Source: Trichoderma breve (lineage: Eukaryota > Ascomycota > Sordariomycetes > Hypocreales > Hypocreaceae). Taken from it: a DNA stretch of 64,000 nt. The position numbers were made by a program, and so were the translations under genes. Within the stretch, counting starts at the first letter, position 1, and every line of letters starts with the position of its first letter. Below, piece after piece: positions 32,973 to 44,947 of this stretch. The DNA lies in NCBI RefSeq assembly GCF_028502605.1, contig NC_079233.1:3100001-3164000 (forward strand), given 5' to 3'. Under the pieces are notes generated by a model. That model was not told the origin of the DNA and searched no databases. It saw only the letters and a program-made list of their open reading frames with translations.

Positions 32973-35549
32973 CTAGCCCTCTCTCGCCGTCTGAGCTTGG
33001 ACGACAGCCTCAGCCGTCGCTCGTGCCCTTTCCATCTTCTTCAACTCTTTCGATGTCAGCAGCTTGCTTTTCCGTAGCTTCTTCCGAAGAAACCAGTCCA
33101 TGCCTGCTGCGAGCGTAGGTACCTCTGCTACCACGCCAAACGCCTTGGCTATCCTAACGCCCTCTTTGGCTTCGCTCCCCCGGCAGGCCTGCAGTAGACT
33201 AGCTATGAGCTGCTCGACAAATATGAGAGTCCACCGATTCAGCCTAGGTAGATTCAAAGGCTTCAAAATGTTGAGGTTCAAGGCGCCGTCGAATATCAAG
33301 GCCGCGTAGAAGCGGGCCACATGGCTAATACGGCGCTCATCCTTCATCTTTTCACTGTCGGCAGTTTCCTCGTCCTCTGCCTCTTCACCAAACATCAACT
33401 CGCCAAGACTCCGGAAGATTTTCCAGAGCCTATCTTGAAAGGCAAATCTGATTTTGTTGTTTGTGCAGGCTTGCTTGCCCACGAGTGCGTAGTATTCGTT
33501 GTAATTGGCCTCACTTCCGACGCACTGCACGAGCACGCGTGCAATCTCGGCCTGGTCATCCTTTCTCAGCTTGAGGTTGGCGTATTGGCGGTACCCATGT
33601 TCGTAGTCTGCCGCGGACATGATGGCAGTAAAAATGGCGATCTGTGCTGAAGTGTGAAAGCCTTGGCCGCGGGCTTTCTTGGGGAAATCGGGCAGTACAA
33701 TATCCATGTCCTCGTTATCATCAGACATGTCGATATCGTTCTTCTTGTGCGCGGATTTCGATTCTTTTTCCGCATCTTGATAAGTTTCCTTTGCCGGAAC
33801 ACTTGCTCCTACAAGCCACCATTTGCCTCTTGTGTCTGCTTTCTCAATGTCCTGTAGACTCAATCCCATCGGCGCGAGGCCATCAAGTCTCCTGGACTGT
33901 GATTTGAGCTCACCAAGCTTCTTCCGAATTCGAAGAACGTGGTCTGATACAACGGCAGAATCCAATCCTCGAGCCTTGGGTTTGCTCTTGCCAAGATCGT
34001 TGATCGTCTCAACCATGAACTTTGTTCGTACAGACAAGTCGGAAGAATCAGCTTCGTTGACTGCCTTGTTTAGAATAGATATAACATGCTTCAGAGCATT
34101 TGGATCATCCCTCCGCATAAGACGACCTGCCATGCGGCAAATGCGAAGAAGAAGCTCAACGTTGAGTTCATTCAGGTCCGCGAGAAACCTCTCCATGTAA
34201 TCAAACATGATTTTACAGCTCACAACCTCAAACAGGTATAGCTGTGTGAGGAATCCGAGTATGTTTGAGGACTCCTTTGGAATTTCCGAGAAGCTAACCC
34301 CTTCCTGTGAGGCATGCTTATAATACTCGCCAAAGTTGACCACCACCTGTTGTATGAGGTGGGACCCAAAGCTAGATCCGATCACTTTGTAGACTGCAGC
34401 AGAAAAGCCGCCTATAAGAACCAAAAATTGGTCTGGAACGCTTGAAGATTTGTACATCTGCGCCAGAATTGTATTTGTAAGAATTTCGGTAACGTCGCCA
34501 CGGGCATTGTTTTGGTAAAGCTCCTCGATGGACTTGACAATACCCAGAATATTCGCTTCCGTCAGACGATTCACCAGACCTTGAATCTGTTTCTGCAGCC
34601 GCATCTTTGCTTCTGAATCCGAATTGGCAGCTCTTCGCAAAGACGGAGGTACATATTTGGCGACCACTGCCCCTGTGGCAGGTGCCACATAAGGATTTTC
34701 CTTGACTTTGGTCTTGGGCTGCTGCGATCCATCCTCTTCTTCGTCCAGATTTTCAAATTCTTCGTCTGAGAAGTCGAAAGCGTCCTCATCTTCCGAGCCA
34801 TCTGATTCACCAAGGTCGCCCAGCGAGGCTGAGGCTGCCTCTGGCATTGCTTTCCTCCTCTTTGAAGCCAACCAGTCATCAAATTCATGTTTTCGCTTTG
34901 ACGTCTCATCAGCTTGAATCGTCTCAGAATCTGATCCAACATCGCCAAGAATTTCGTCGAGCCCATCGTCCTTGAAGGCCTTCGGCAGTGAGGAGGCTCC
35001 TTTCTTTATACGCAGCTTCTTTTCAAATTCTTCAATTTCTTTATCGTCCTGGGCAAGCTTTTCGCGGACAGCACTGGAAAGGCCGTCGTATTTTGATGAC
35101 CCTTTCTTCGATAACTGCGCCTCGTCGCTCTCGGAGTGACTGTCGTCCTCTAGATCGAAATCATCCGCGTCTTCAATGTCGTCGCTGTTGTCGGATTGCT
35201 CGAAGATATCCTCATCCTCCTCGTTCAGTGCCGCCGTGTGATCATCGGAATCACTCTGTTGGCCATCGCTGGAGGCCGACTCAACGGGGACAGCCGGTCG
35301 GCGTTGGGTGTTTCTTTCTGGGCGAGGGAACCTGGTCGCATCGACAACCTTTTTCGTAGGCGGGGGCTGCTTCGTGTGGCTCTGCCCCCTTTTCTGTGCT
35401 CTCTGGGCTTTTCGACGCGATACTTGGCTGAATGATTCTTTCGTCTGCTTGGTTGGGCGCCTTTGTGTCTGTCGTTTTTCCTCCGGCACATCCAAGCCCA
35501 TGCGCTTGAAGAGCTTTTTTTGGAGCTCTAATGCACCTGTGGACGGCAT
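32973..35549 (-). CDS. SGD1: SGD1/NOM1-type nucleolar MIF4G-MA3 protein
   Basis: Homolog of yeast Sgd1 and human NOM1, a nucleolar protein needed for 18S rRNA maturation that binds the helicase Fal1/eIF4AIII. Intronless frame of 858 aa from ATG 35549 (codons further upstream in frame have no ATG). The N-terminal third is charged and disordered, with long Asp/Glu/Ser tracts and Lys/Arg clusters typical of nucleolar proteins. The MIF4G domain starts near AKYVPPSLRRAANSDSE and includes LVNRLTEANILGIVKSIEEL and FGSHLIQQVVVNFGEYY. The MA3 domain (about 620-750) starts near HTSAQIAIFTAIMSAADYEHGY. The C-terminal tail is basic and ends ERARATAEAVVQAQTAREG. Confidence 0.92.
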   Translation of the reverse strand: MPSTGALELQKKLFKRMGLDVPEEKRQTQRRPTKQTKESFSQVSRRKAQRAQKRGQSHTKQPPPTKKVVDATRFPRPERNTQRRPAVPVESASSDGQQSDSDDHTAALNEEDEDIFEQSDNSDDIEDADDFDLEDDSHSESDEAQLSKKGSSKYDGLSSAVREKLAQDDKEIEEFEKKLRIKKGASSLPKAFKDDGLDEILGDVGSDSETIQADETSKRKHEFDDWLASKRRKAMPEAASASLGDLGESDGSEDEDAFDFSDEEFENLDEEEDGSQQPKTKVKENPYVAPATGAVVAKYVPPSLRRAANSDSEAKMRLQKQIQGLVNRLTEANILGIVKSIEELYQNNARGDVTEILTNTILAQMYKSSSVPDQFLVLIGGFSAAVYKVIGSSFGSHLIQQVVVNFGEYYKHASQEGVSFSEIPKESSNILGFLTQLYLFEVVSCKIMFDYMERFLADLNELNVELLLRICRMAGRLMRRDDPNALKHVISILNKAVNEADSSDLSVRTKFMVETINDLGKSKPKARGLDSAVVSDHVLRIRKKLGELKSQSRRLDGLAPMGLSLQDIEKADTRGKWWLVGASVPAKETYQDAEKESKSAHKKNDIDMSDDNEDMDIVLPDFPKKARGQGFHTSAQIAIFTAIMSAADYEHGYRQYANLKLRKDDQAEIARVLVQCVGSEANYNEYYALVGKQACTNNKIRFAFQDRLWKIFRSLGELMFGEEAEDEETADSEKMKDERRISHVARFYAALIFDGALNLNILKPLNLPRLNRWTLIFVEQLIASLLQACRGSEAKEGVRIAKAFGVVAEVPTLAAGMDWFLRKKLRKSKLLTSKELKKMERARATAEAVVQAQTAREG

Positions 35550-38500
35550 CGCGGTGGGAGATAGATGCAATCCACTGAGAATAAAATGGGGATTTTTTAT
35601 AAAAGCATTGCGTGGGAAAGGTTGGATTTGCGATGAAAAGTTTCAAATGTCAGACCAGCATCGTCTACCCGCGTCGCAAAATTTCTAAATGACGTACTAG
35701 TGGCGCAGGGGTCTCGACAGCTTTTAAGGAACAAAAATTACACACTCCAAACAGTTTCTAATTTGAGCTCAGAACGAGAATGTCGATTTCAATAAGATAT
35801 TATTATATTTAACTCGCGAATTGACTTGTTTTGCCAAACGTTCTCAGCGACACCTTGTTATTACCGTTATTTTGTCTCTCTTTTTTTTTTTTAACTTTTT
35901 CCGCTGATAAGATAAGATAAGGCTGCGAAATCGATCTCGTGACTGCAGGTTGTTTGAGACCGATGACTAAGCCGGATGTAAGTCCAGCGTACCCTGTAAT
36001 CGAGAGTACTGTTTTAATTTTCTGAGTAGATGAGAAGCGACGAGCTATTGGATTCGCAAATGGCTCTCATTTACGGAAGTAGCCTTTTTTCTATACGGCT
36101 ACATCTGTGGATCAAATAATTGCCGACTTGCTTCGTGGTGTGGTTCTAATAGCCGGAAGATATGCCCGGTTTGGACATCGGAATATGGTGTTAGTGACAA
36201 TCAGTTCAGAGGCGAGTTACCGAGCTGCCAATCCTATTAGACGAGCTAACCTTTATGCTGTAGGTAGGCGAGTACCACTTCGACATCGTGGAGGAACAAC
36301 TACTCGTACAGGTTGTGGTGCCAGCGTTGTCCACATTCCCTTATCCTAAAAAATTCGAGACGATCGGCGATGACTCAACCCTGTCAGAAGTATCATTATT
36401 AATCCAAGAGCAGAGAGCACGAGGCTACGGCAGCTAATGGCGAGCGGCCGGGACCCTGGACTAGGATTTGCGGGCGATGGTTTAAAATCCGCGGGCCAGA
36501 CTCCGCGCCTTTTCCTGCAGTTCTATGTACATATTACTTAACTCTTACACGGAAGGCGGCCAAGGCGGCATATCGGACGAGTGATTTTGCTTGGGGTCGG
36601 CTTTGTGGCCGTGGAACCTACCAGTAGCAAGAGCCGGGATGCATTCAAATGGATGGCCTAGTGGCTGGTACCCTGGATGAGGAGCACGCCAATCGTGGCT
36701 GCAGAGCAGTGGGGGAGGCTGGTCAACTATCATCGGACCAATCGATGCTGACATAGTTTTCCACGTTTGTTCGCGTCACGCCACCATCCCCGGCATTGGG
36801 TGATTCCAGCTGCAGTTATTGGAAAGAGCATTGTAAACAGAAGAATGACAAGGCCAGGTTCGGAGAAGAGAGATGAGGGGTTGGTTGGGGTTGATCTGGG
36901 CTTGAAGGAGGGGTTCTGAAGATGTCGGGGCGTCTTGGCTCGAGGGATGAGTGAAGGTGAATGAATCTCTGCTCTCTGGTTTTTGCTCTGATTTTTTCTC
37001 TGGTTTTTGCTTCGCTACCACCGGCTCTGAATAGAGGCCATCGAGAAAACAACACCAACGGAAAAGATCCCCGCCATCAGATGACCGATTCATGGGTCAG
37101 TTTAGTATAGGCAAAAGTTGTGAATCCATCACCTCTAGCGCGCCAAGATATCCAAGTGGGGAGCTCCAGCTCCCAAGCCATTTCGTCACAGCGCTTCGGT
37201 GGAGACACAGCCGATGGTTCGCCCTCCGATGTCCGATCCCAACTCCGGAATCACCGGGGGTCGGCTGCGAAAAAAAAAAAAAACGAACGACGATAAGTGC
37301 GGAGTCGTGATGAGTTAACAAGCAGGTACAGTACCCGGGCAGTACGGCCCCAAAGTATGACGAGCGGATGTGCGTGTTCTTATAGCTGGGTACTGTAACA
37401 GCTTATCTTCGCAATACGCAATACGCAAAAACACTTGGCGCGGCGCAATACGCAAAATGTTCGTACGCAATACGCCACAGATGATACGCGAAGAGTCTTG
37501 CGACAACGACGAGGCTGTAAATGTAAGTGAGGTCGCATTGGACACACTGCGCTGTGTGCATTCATGCCTGGCGGGGTCAGTTAGTTTGTCAATCACAACT
37601 CGGTAAAAGCTGGTGTTACCTGTTAGCTTATCAAGCCAAATGTGTCTTGCATGCAGCTGGCTGTATGTACTCTTACCAAGAAAGAATGTACTAAGCAAAG
37701 TATTGACCTTAGCAAATGCAGTACCAAGCGGCTAGATAGGTAGTACTCGTACCAGGTAGGTAGTAAGCAGCTTGAAAGCCGCCCGTCGTGTCATGGGCGT
37801 GGTAGTAGTTTGTCAGACATCCATTGATCCATCCATCCTGACAGCCGAGAAGCCGCAAGGCGTTTGCCGGGCACCGGCCAGGGTTCAAGGTTCTCCAGAC
37901 GGCATGACAGTGCGTCATAGCACTGCGTTCGGCTGTACCCTGACTTGCGCCAGGGCTCAGAGCAGCTGTGCTATTGCCTATTTCCGCATCCTTCAAGCTC
38001 TGTTTGGCACCTTCAGCTTCAACATGTGACGGAGCGCCTCGCCCTACCAGTCGTCAATCCCGATGGGAGGAGGAGCCAAGACCTCCAAGAAGCTGGGCGG
38101 ACACTCCTTCGGCAGGTCTAGTCGGCGATCCAGTGTAAGTACCAATCTACAGCCTTCCGGAGAACGGAGTACACGCTGCGGATTTAGAGATACCTGTCCC
38201 ATTGGATCAATGCATGCGTGATTCCTTTAGGCGCGACCCGATTCCGTGCCATCCTCACCATCCCTTCCCGAAATCGCTGGAAGAGGAAACGAAGCCCCCC
38301 ACCTGGCTCATCCATGCAGTGGAGATATGTGACTTTTTTTTTTCTCTCTCTTTTCCCACCTGGGCTTCTTCATTCTGGCTACTACCTACCTTGGCAAGCT
38401 TGGGTACACCTACCTAGTACTGACCGCATCTGAGGACTAACAGCGCGAGGCTCGGAAGCCTCGGAGCTCGACCTTCATCTTCCCTTCCAGCAACCCACAG

Positions 38501-38901
38501 GCAGCGTTCCTTGGCCTTGGATTCTCGCATGATTGATGTGATGACAATCGCAGCCCTGAAGTTTTGTGCCGCTCAGGTCCCGCCCGGCGGGATGTAGCGG
38601 CTTCTATAAGCTGCCGCCGTGAGCTGCTTCTTCCTTTTAAGACAGCCACCCACCCGCCTATGACTCTCGTAGAATGAAGCTTTAGTTTTCTTTTGCTCGC
38701 AGTAGATTGCGGATTCCTTTGGCCGGACACGCCTCTTCTTCTCCTCCCTCACTTCTCTCTCTCCCCCATCCCCCATCTCAAGGCGTCCCTGCATGTGTTA
38801 TTTGCCGTCCTTGATTTGTCTCTAAACCTGCGCAACGTTGGCGAACGCCTCTCGGCCTCATTCTTTTTTTATTTGTGATTCTAAGCGCACAATCAACCGC
38901 G
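35550..38901. other. Long divergent intergenic region, SGD1 to YTP1-like gene
   Basis: 3.35 kb, the longest stretch without a gene. It contains a 9-bp motif cluster at 37411-37475, a poly-A run at 37270-37283, a CT-rich tract at 38333-38357 and several short frames without domains (for example 36107-36349 and 37315-37698). No RNA gene was recognised. Confidence 0.55.
37411..37475. repeat. Clustered GCAATACGC motif
   Basis: Four exact copies of GCAATACGC start at 37411, 37418, 37444 and 37467, the first two overlapping. Confidence 0.85.
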
Positions 38902-40902
38902 ATGAAGTCAGCTGCGTTCGGCCGTAGCCTTGCCGGTATTGCGGTGCTTGGCTTGAGCTTGGCCCTGCCAGTTCTCGCAGACAATGCACGCCGTCATGGT
39001 GGTGAGATGGAAGGCATGGAGGGCATGGAGCACGCAGAACCAGATCAGCAGGATTCCGAATATCCCCCTACGTACTTTGCCCATCCCGAGCATACCCAGG
39101 TGCTGTATGCGCACATTGCGCTCATGACAGTGGCCTGGGTCATTTTCCTTCCAGTTGGTGAGTACCCAGCTTAGACGCGATGCGATGTAAGCCGAACAGC
39201 TTCAGTGCTAACAAGACCCCAAAAAAGCCGTCGTTTTGTCGCTGGCCAAGTCTCGCTATGTTCTCCCCTCGCAGTTCGTCTTTCTCGCAGCCAATGCGCT
39301 GGGCCTGATCCTCGGCACGGTTTACAACGCGCAGACGCCCGACCTGTATCCCAACAATGCGCACCACAAGATTGGCTGGATTGTGACTTGGGTCATTTCT
39401 GCGCAAGTGGTTGTCAGCCTGCTCCGGCACATTGGCGGGGCTTTCACGCCAAGTGCCGACCAGCTAGCGGAAGAACGCCGCTCCTTCATCCCACTTCCCA
39501 CAAGCGCCCACTCCAACTACTTCGGCGACTACCGCTTCTCCAACGACAGCGGCCAGGGCTCCGAGCCCACGACGGAATCGCTTCGCGGAAACTCCATCTC
39601 CACGCTTGCGGAAAATGATCACCGTGAGGCTAATTTCGACAAGGAGCTGGAGGAGGAAGACGATGATGACCTCGACGGCCCCACTATGCCCATGCCCGTG
39701 CCGGAGCACCAGAGCAAGACGACGCTGATGGCTATCAAGGTCCTGTCTTCGAGAGTCTGGAAGTACATTGACTTTGGATACAAGACTGTTGATCGCATCA
39801 TCCTGCCCTTTGGCTTCATTGCTTACATTACCGGCATTGCTACTCTTGGTCGCCTTTTTGTACGTGTCTATCCATCTCTCGGCATATAAAAGCGGGGATC
39901 ATCGCTAACAACCTTTTTTTAGGAGGGATCTGCCATCTTCAGCGGACTTGCTCATTGGATCAAGGGCGGCATTTTCTTCTGGATGGGCCTCCTCACTCTT
40001 GGCCGCTGGTCTGGAAGCTTTTACGAGTCGGGTTGGGCTTGGAACTTGCGCCCTCAGAAGAAGGCCGGCCAGCGATGGACGCCATCCGCAGAGTGGGTCG
40101 AGAGCTTCCTCATCTTCTTCTATGGCTCGACCAACATCTTCTTGGAGCACTTGGGCAGCAGAGATGGTGTCTGGACTCCAAGCGATCTGGAGCACTTTTC
40201 CATCACCGTACTTTTCCTCGGAGGTGGCTCTGTAAGTCTCACGCAATTACTCTGATCTTTTTTTCCCTTCATTTCAAAACATGTACTGACTGTTGCTGCA
40301 ATAGATTGGCATGCTCGTTGAATCTACGTGGGTGAGAGGCCTGCTCACCACTCTGATTACTAGCAGCAACCCCGACTCCGATGACGAGCGCGCGGCATTC
40401 GAACCCCCGGAATCGTACGAGTTCTCCATTAACCCCCTCCCCGCACTTATCATCTTCCTGCTCGGCATGATGATGGGTGGTCACTCGCAGGAAACCATGG
40501 TCGGAACCATGGTCCATAAGCAATGGGGCAACTTGCTACTCGGCGCCTCTCTGGCCAGAATGCTCACGTATGTCACAATGTACCTGAAACCGCCCAGGTC
40601 TATTCACCCATCTCGGCCACCGACCGAGCTCCTAGCAGCTTTTGGTCTTATCGCAGGTGGCATGATTTTCATGTACAGTGTGAGTACTCCAATATTTCCC
40701 ATCTCAAGGAGCCCGAAACTAACGGCAACAGAGCGCCGATACCGTCAAGGGTATGATTCACTACGACTTGGAACCAATGTCCATCTACACAATTACTTTG
40801 GGTTTTACAGGCTTGTTCATGGCCTGGGAGCTCATCGTTTTGGCCCTCAAGGGATGGGCGGTGCGCAAGGAGCGCCGGTCCCAGGCTTCAGCCTTTGCTT
40901 AA
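38902..40902 (+). CDS. YTP1-like integral membrane protein (DUF2427/Ytp1)
   Basis: Fungal multi-pass membrane protein of the Ytp1 type, with a DUF2427-like N-terminal half and a Ytp1-like C-terminal half. The biochemical role is unknown. Five exons: 38902-39157, 39228-39859, 39923-40231, 40305-40679 and 40732-40902, giving 580 aa. A signal peptide is visible (FGRSLAGIAVLGLSLALPVL, then ADNARRHGG), followed by a Met/Glu/Gly-rich lumenal stretch (GGEMEGMEGMEHAE). Hydrophobic segments include LYAHIALMTVAWVIFLPV, FVFLAANALGLILGTVY, IGWIVTWVISAQVVVSLL, FGFIAYITGIATLGRLF, FYGSTNIFLEHLG and LIIFLLGMMMGGH. A disordered acidic insert lies between them (HREANFDKELEEEDDDDLDG). The histidines in HKIGW, GLAHW and MMGGHSQ could suggest metal or heme binding, but that is inference. 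Confidence 0.88.
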
Positions 40903-41660
40903 ACATGCTAAACATGTTTTCCCATGAAGTTTTCGACATTGACATGATGCTTACTTCGGATTGGCAAGCTCAACCCAAACTTGGAGTTTCAAAAAATTTC
41001 TTCTTCTATACGACCTTTACGCATGTTTTTCTTTCAAAGATACCCTTCATGATACACCGGGAGGCGGATTGGATATCCTAGCCTTTATGATACCACGTTC
41101 ATTTTCTTTTTGCAGCAGAGATAGCAGTAGTAATAAGAGTAGTGTTAGGATAGGGTAATGGAGATAGCCATCCTGCAGAGGATGTAATAATATATTTGAT
41201 GAGAACCGATTGACTATAATTCTACCACAAACTGGCGGCTTAAAGTCTACATGCCATGGCATACCACAAGGTGGCATTTCTTTAAGAAGCTTCTTAATGA
41301 GCGGCGCATTCTGAAGTCTTCGAGGTGCCGCATAGAGCAGCCTCATGTGGACGAAGAGTAGGTCAGTAAGGCCCAATTGCTGAAAGCAGCCTTGAGGCAG
41401 TATCAGGGACCCGGCCCGGTTGCCAGTGATTATGGTGAATGGTCTCTGTATTGCAAATTGCTTTAAAGGCCTAGATGTGTTGCCATGTCATGGCATAATT
41501 CCACTGAGGAGCTCTGAGACCCCTGTGTGGCGTCTTGTAGTTAGGAAGATGTCACTAGCCTCATGTGAGTTATCGCCCGATAAGAAATCATAGTGAAAGA
41601 AGAAAATTTACCAAGAAGCAGAGCGCGAAATTCAAGATTCACAGCCGGAGGGGAGCCAAT
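40903..41660. other. Intergenic region between YTP1-like and RSA3-like genes
   Basis: 758 nt between convergent ends. No gene seen. Confidence 0.55.
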
Positions 41661-41873
41661 TCAGCCCTGGCGGTTCTCTGAGGTCTTGAGGACGGCATTC
41701 TGCTGAGCAGGGGAAAACTGCTTGGCGCCCTGCTGCAGCGCGTGGACGAGGGACGGCACGGATTCGGCCTTGAAGTCGTCGGCGTTGCGGATCTTGTCGA
41801 GGTCCTCGGAGAGTTCTTGGGTGAGTTTTTGGAGGTAGAGGGCTGAGAAGGCGGATTGCTGGTCTTGCGGCAT
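41661..41873 (-). CDS. Small RSA3-domain protein
   Basis: 70-residue intronless frame. It resembles the conserved C-terminal domain of ribosome assembly protein 3 (Rsa3), seen in FSALYLQKLTQELSEDLDKI, RNADDFK and SVPSLVHALQQG. Rsa3 is a nucleolar factor that acts with Dbp6 in 60S subunit assembly. Other Rsa3 proteins carry a longer Ser/Lys-rich N-terminus that is missing here: an in-frame stop lies six codons before the ATG at 41873, and no Ser/Lys-rich exon is visible just upstream. It may be a short version, or a gene with a first exon I failed to find. Identity is inferred from sequence pattern only. Confidence 0.65.
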   Translation of the reverse strand: MPQDQQSAFSALYLQKLTQELSEDLDKIRNADDFKAESVPSLVHALQQGAKQFSPAQQNAVLKTSENRQG

Positions 41874-42801
41874 CTTGATTTTCTTTTTAAGTGAAGCGAG
41901 GTTGTTGTAAACCTAGAGAATGAAAATTTTTGGGTTGGGTTTATGGTCGGTTATGAAGCATTGAGTTGAGAATGGCTGGATGATGGGGACTCGTCCGATT
42001 TGGGTGGATGACCAATTCTGCAGAGGAAATGGCTGACATAACCATGGCCGGCAATCCTGGTCTAAATGCTCTTTGATATCTACGAGTATAGAAAAAAAGA
42101 CACGGTAAATATAGTGGATTAGGTGCATCAAGGTGGGTATTGAAAGGAATATTCAAATCATGTACCATTCGAAAATTCAGTGAACATAAAGTAATTAAAT
42201 ATCCTTCTTTACTCCAGAAAGAAACTTGAATGAATAAAATATCTTGAGGCGTGTGACATATAGAGTACATTCAGCTGGGCATGTACATGGGCAATCGCTC
42301 AAGAATAGGCATGCATATCACATATGAGAAGTGTTATAAATACTAAATAATAAAAAAAAACGAAGAAATACATGCATGCGCACTCATTTCAAATATTCCT
42401 CACTGCGTCGTGCTTCCTTTCGAAGGCCTTGCTGAAGGTGCTGGGAGGTCACTGTTAGCCGCTTTTCCTAGCCGCTGCTAAGGCAAGGCACGCACTCTAT
42501 AGCGCATCTGTGCGATCGGCGGATGCGCCATGCTAGTAGCAGCACTCCAGCCGAGTTAATGCGCGTGCCCAAACATCCGATATTCGATTACATACATCTT
42601 CTTAATGCCCATCGCCCGCAAGGCCGAATAACTTATCATCGCTCTACCAATCTCTTCCCACCATCTTCGCCGGGCGCCGCACAAAAAGGCCACAGACATC
42701 GACCGTCGATCCTTGCAAACGGCAATTCGGCCTTGGTTGAGAGGCGCGTCGAAAGTTGAAACTCGAGCGTCAATCGCATCACACACATTCCCACAGTCGC
42801 C
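41874..42801. other. Divergent promoter region, RSA3-like to UBP8
   Basis: 928 nt, AT rich in the centre (42160-42390). No gene recognised. Confidence 0.55.
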
Positions 42802-44705
42802 ATGTCCACTCGACCGACGACTCCCGCATCTCCCAAAAATGCCAAAATCAAATCCCCTTCGCCGGGATGTCCAGTATTCGGCTGCGGTGAGTCTACAAGC
42901 CAAAATAAAGTCTTCCAAGCATCACATTGCTGGCTTACTAACTCGCCTTCCAGAGCATGTTCAGCGTCTCCTGTCCCAGAGCCAAGAGGTCATGAATAGC
43001 TCGGTAGCGCACTACAAGATGATCCTCCGAGGCATCTTCGATACGAGTCCCATCGTTCCCCAGACTTCAACAAACACGGAAGGCCGCCCTGTCACTTCCC
43101 TTACCTCGAACTACCTGTGTCTACAATGCCCAGTTACGGTGTCCGAAGACGATCGGCTGGATCACGGCACCGAGAAACTGCATCGATTCTGTACGTAACA
43201 GCTCCGATACGGCCGATTGAATAATGCTATGCGGTTCATAGTTGCTTACAAATACAGATGTCGATTCTCGCAGCGGTGCACTTTATTGCCAGATATGCGA
43301 CGACCTCGTTTGGGACCCCACGCTGGAGGAGCTCAGAGTGCGAAAGATTGGAACCGGGACGTTTTCAAGTATGCAAAACCCCAAATACCGCTTCACAATG
43401 TCTTGTTTCTCGTTCCCTGTGTTTGGAAGTGGTCAATTGGCCGTCTCTAGACGTTAGTGACCTAACCTGCTTCCTTTAGCGAACCGAAAACGAAAACACG
43501 ACGAACTTTTTGCCGACTCGGCCAAAGAGGATCCTCGCCTCATCTCAGCCAACACAACCGTCGCATCGTGCCGAGCGAGTGGCCTTCGTGGCATCTACAA
43601 TGCAGGTGCAACTTGCTATCAGAATGTCGTGCTTCAGAGCTTCCTTCACAACCCCCTCCTGCGCAACTTCTATCTGAGCGATGGCCACCAGAGCAGCGAA
43701 TGTAGCATCTCTCACTGCTTGAGCTGTGCCATGGACGACATGTTCCAGGACTTTTACGCGCTGGAAAGTACTAATGGCTACACAGCCGCCAACATCCTGT
43801 CCGGATTTTGGATTTCAGAAAAGAAGGCGTTTGAAAATCTCGTGACGACCAAGGAGCAGGATGCCCATGAGTTTTTCCAGTTTTTGGCTGAAGAACTTCA
43901 TGAGAGGAACGGCGATGGGAAGAAGCCGCAGGGTGGCAGCGAGCACACGTGCAACTGCATCATCCACCAGACATTTTACGGCAAAATGCAAACAGTCACA
44001 ACCTGCCAGAACTGCGGCGGCATGACCCATGCGGTCCAATCTTTCCTGGATCTCAGTCTAGGTGTTGACACGCTGGCACAGAGACGAGCTAAGAAGACGG
44101 GTCAGAAGCTGCCTGCGCTTTCACTAAACGATTGCTTGGACGAGGAGTACGTCAAGTCGGATAAATGCGAGTATAGGTGCCACAACTGCGCATCAACACA
44201 GCAAGCACGGCGGTATACCAATATCAAACGTCTGCCTAACGTATTATCTATCCAGCTCAAGGTAAGTTGTTTGTCATTAAGACCTTGGGTCCGCTACTGA
44301 CATGTCTCCCCCAGAGATTCGAGTTCAAACAGGGAAAACATGACCGGGCTGCGTCCAAGATTGATAACACCGTTCAATTCCCGCTGCAGCTCAACATGCT
44401 CCCCTACACCAACCGTGCTCGCAGCCGTGGCAGTCGGGAGGATATGGAACTGGAGAGGTCGTGTACCTATGACCTCTTGAGCGTCGTCGTTCACGTTGGC
44501 GAGATAGAGACTGGCCACTACGTGTCATATTGTCGAGTTGGGGATCAGGTATGGCTGGCACTCCTTACTCTCTCTGTCTGTTCCTTTTCACTAATAAACA
44601 CAGTGGTTCAAGTTCAACGATCACAGGGTAGAGCTGGCCAAGACGTCGGATGTGCTTGGCGCCCAGGCGTATCTATTGTTCTATATCATCCGGTCTCTCG
44701 CCTAG
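42802..44705 (+). CDS. UBP8: SAGA-type ubiquitin hydrolase UBP8
   Basis: Cysteine protease of the USP class that removes ubiquitin from histone H2B in the SAGA deubiquitinating module. Six exons: 42802-42886, 42954-43190, 43258-43368, 43480-44261, 44315-44548 and 44604-44705, giving 516 aa. The N-terminal ZnF-UBP domain shows CPVFGCEHVQ, then YLCLQCPV, HGTEKLHRF and LYCQICDDLVW with the expected Cys and His spacing. The catalytic Cys box is GIYNAGATCYQNVVLQSFLH (Cys190). CTCQ-type zinc ligands follow (TTCQNCGG and RCHNC). The His box is ETGHYVSYCRVGDQWFKFND, split by intron 5, and the protein ends with the family's AQAYLLFYIIRSLA. All four zinc and catalytic elements are present, so it should be active. 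Ends 242 nt from EFM5. Confidence 0.94.
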
Positions 44706-44947
44706 GAGGCATCATTGTCTATGCTATAATCAAGGACACCATACCTACTATACCCACTATCCCTGGACCATGGGATGAATTAGCATACAATCCAGCATCC
44801 TATAGCTCGTCAATATGGCTATGTGTCTTATTTTAAAAAGGGCACCTGTCCTGTCATGGCTGTCTATACATCCAATTACCCGTCTACCTCCTATGTCAAT
44901 ATGGTCGTGCTTATGAGATACCCCAGTGGCATCCTCTTTTTTTTTCT

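Noticed and set aside
36107..36349. 80-codon frame in the long SGD1-YTP1 spacer
   Set aside because: No domain, no splice partners and unremarkable composition.
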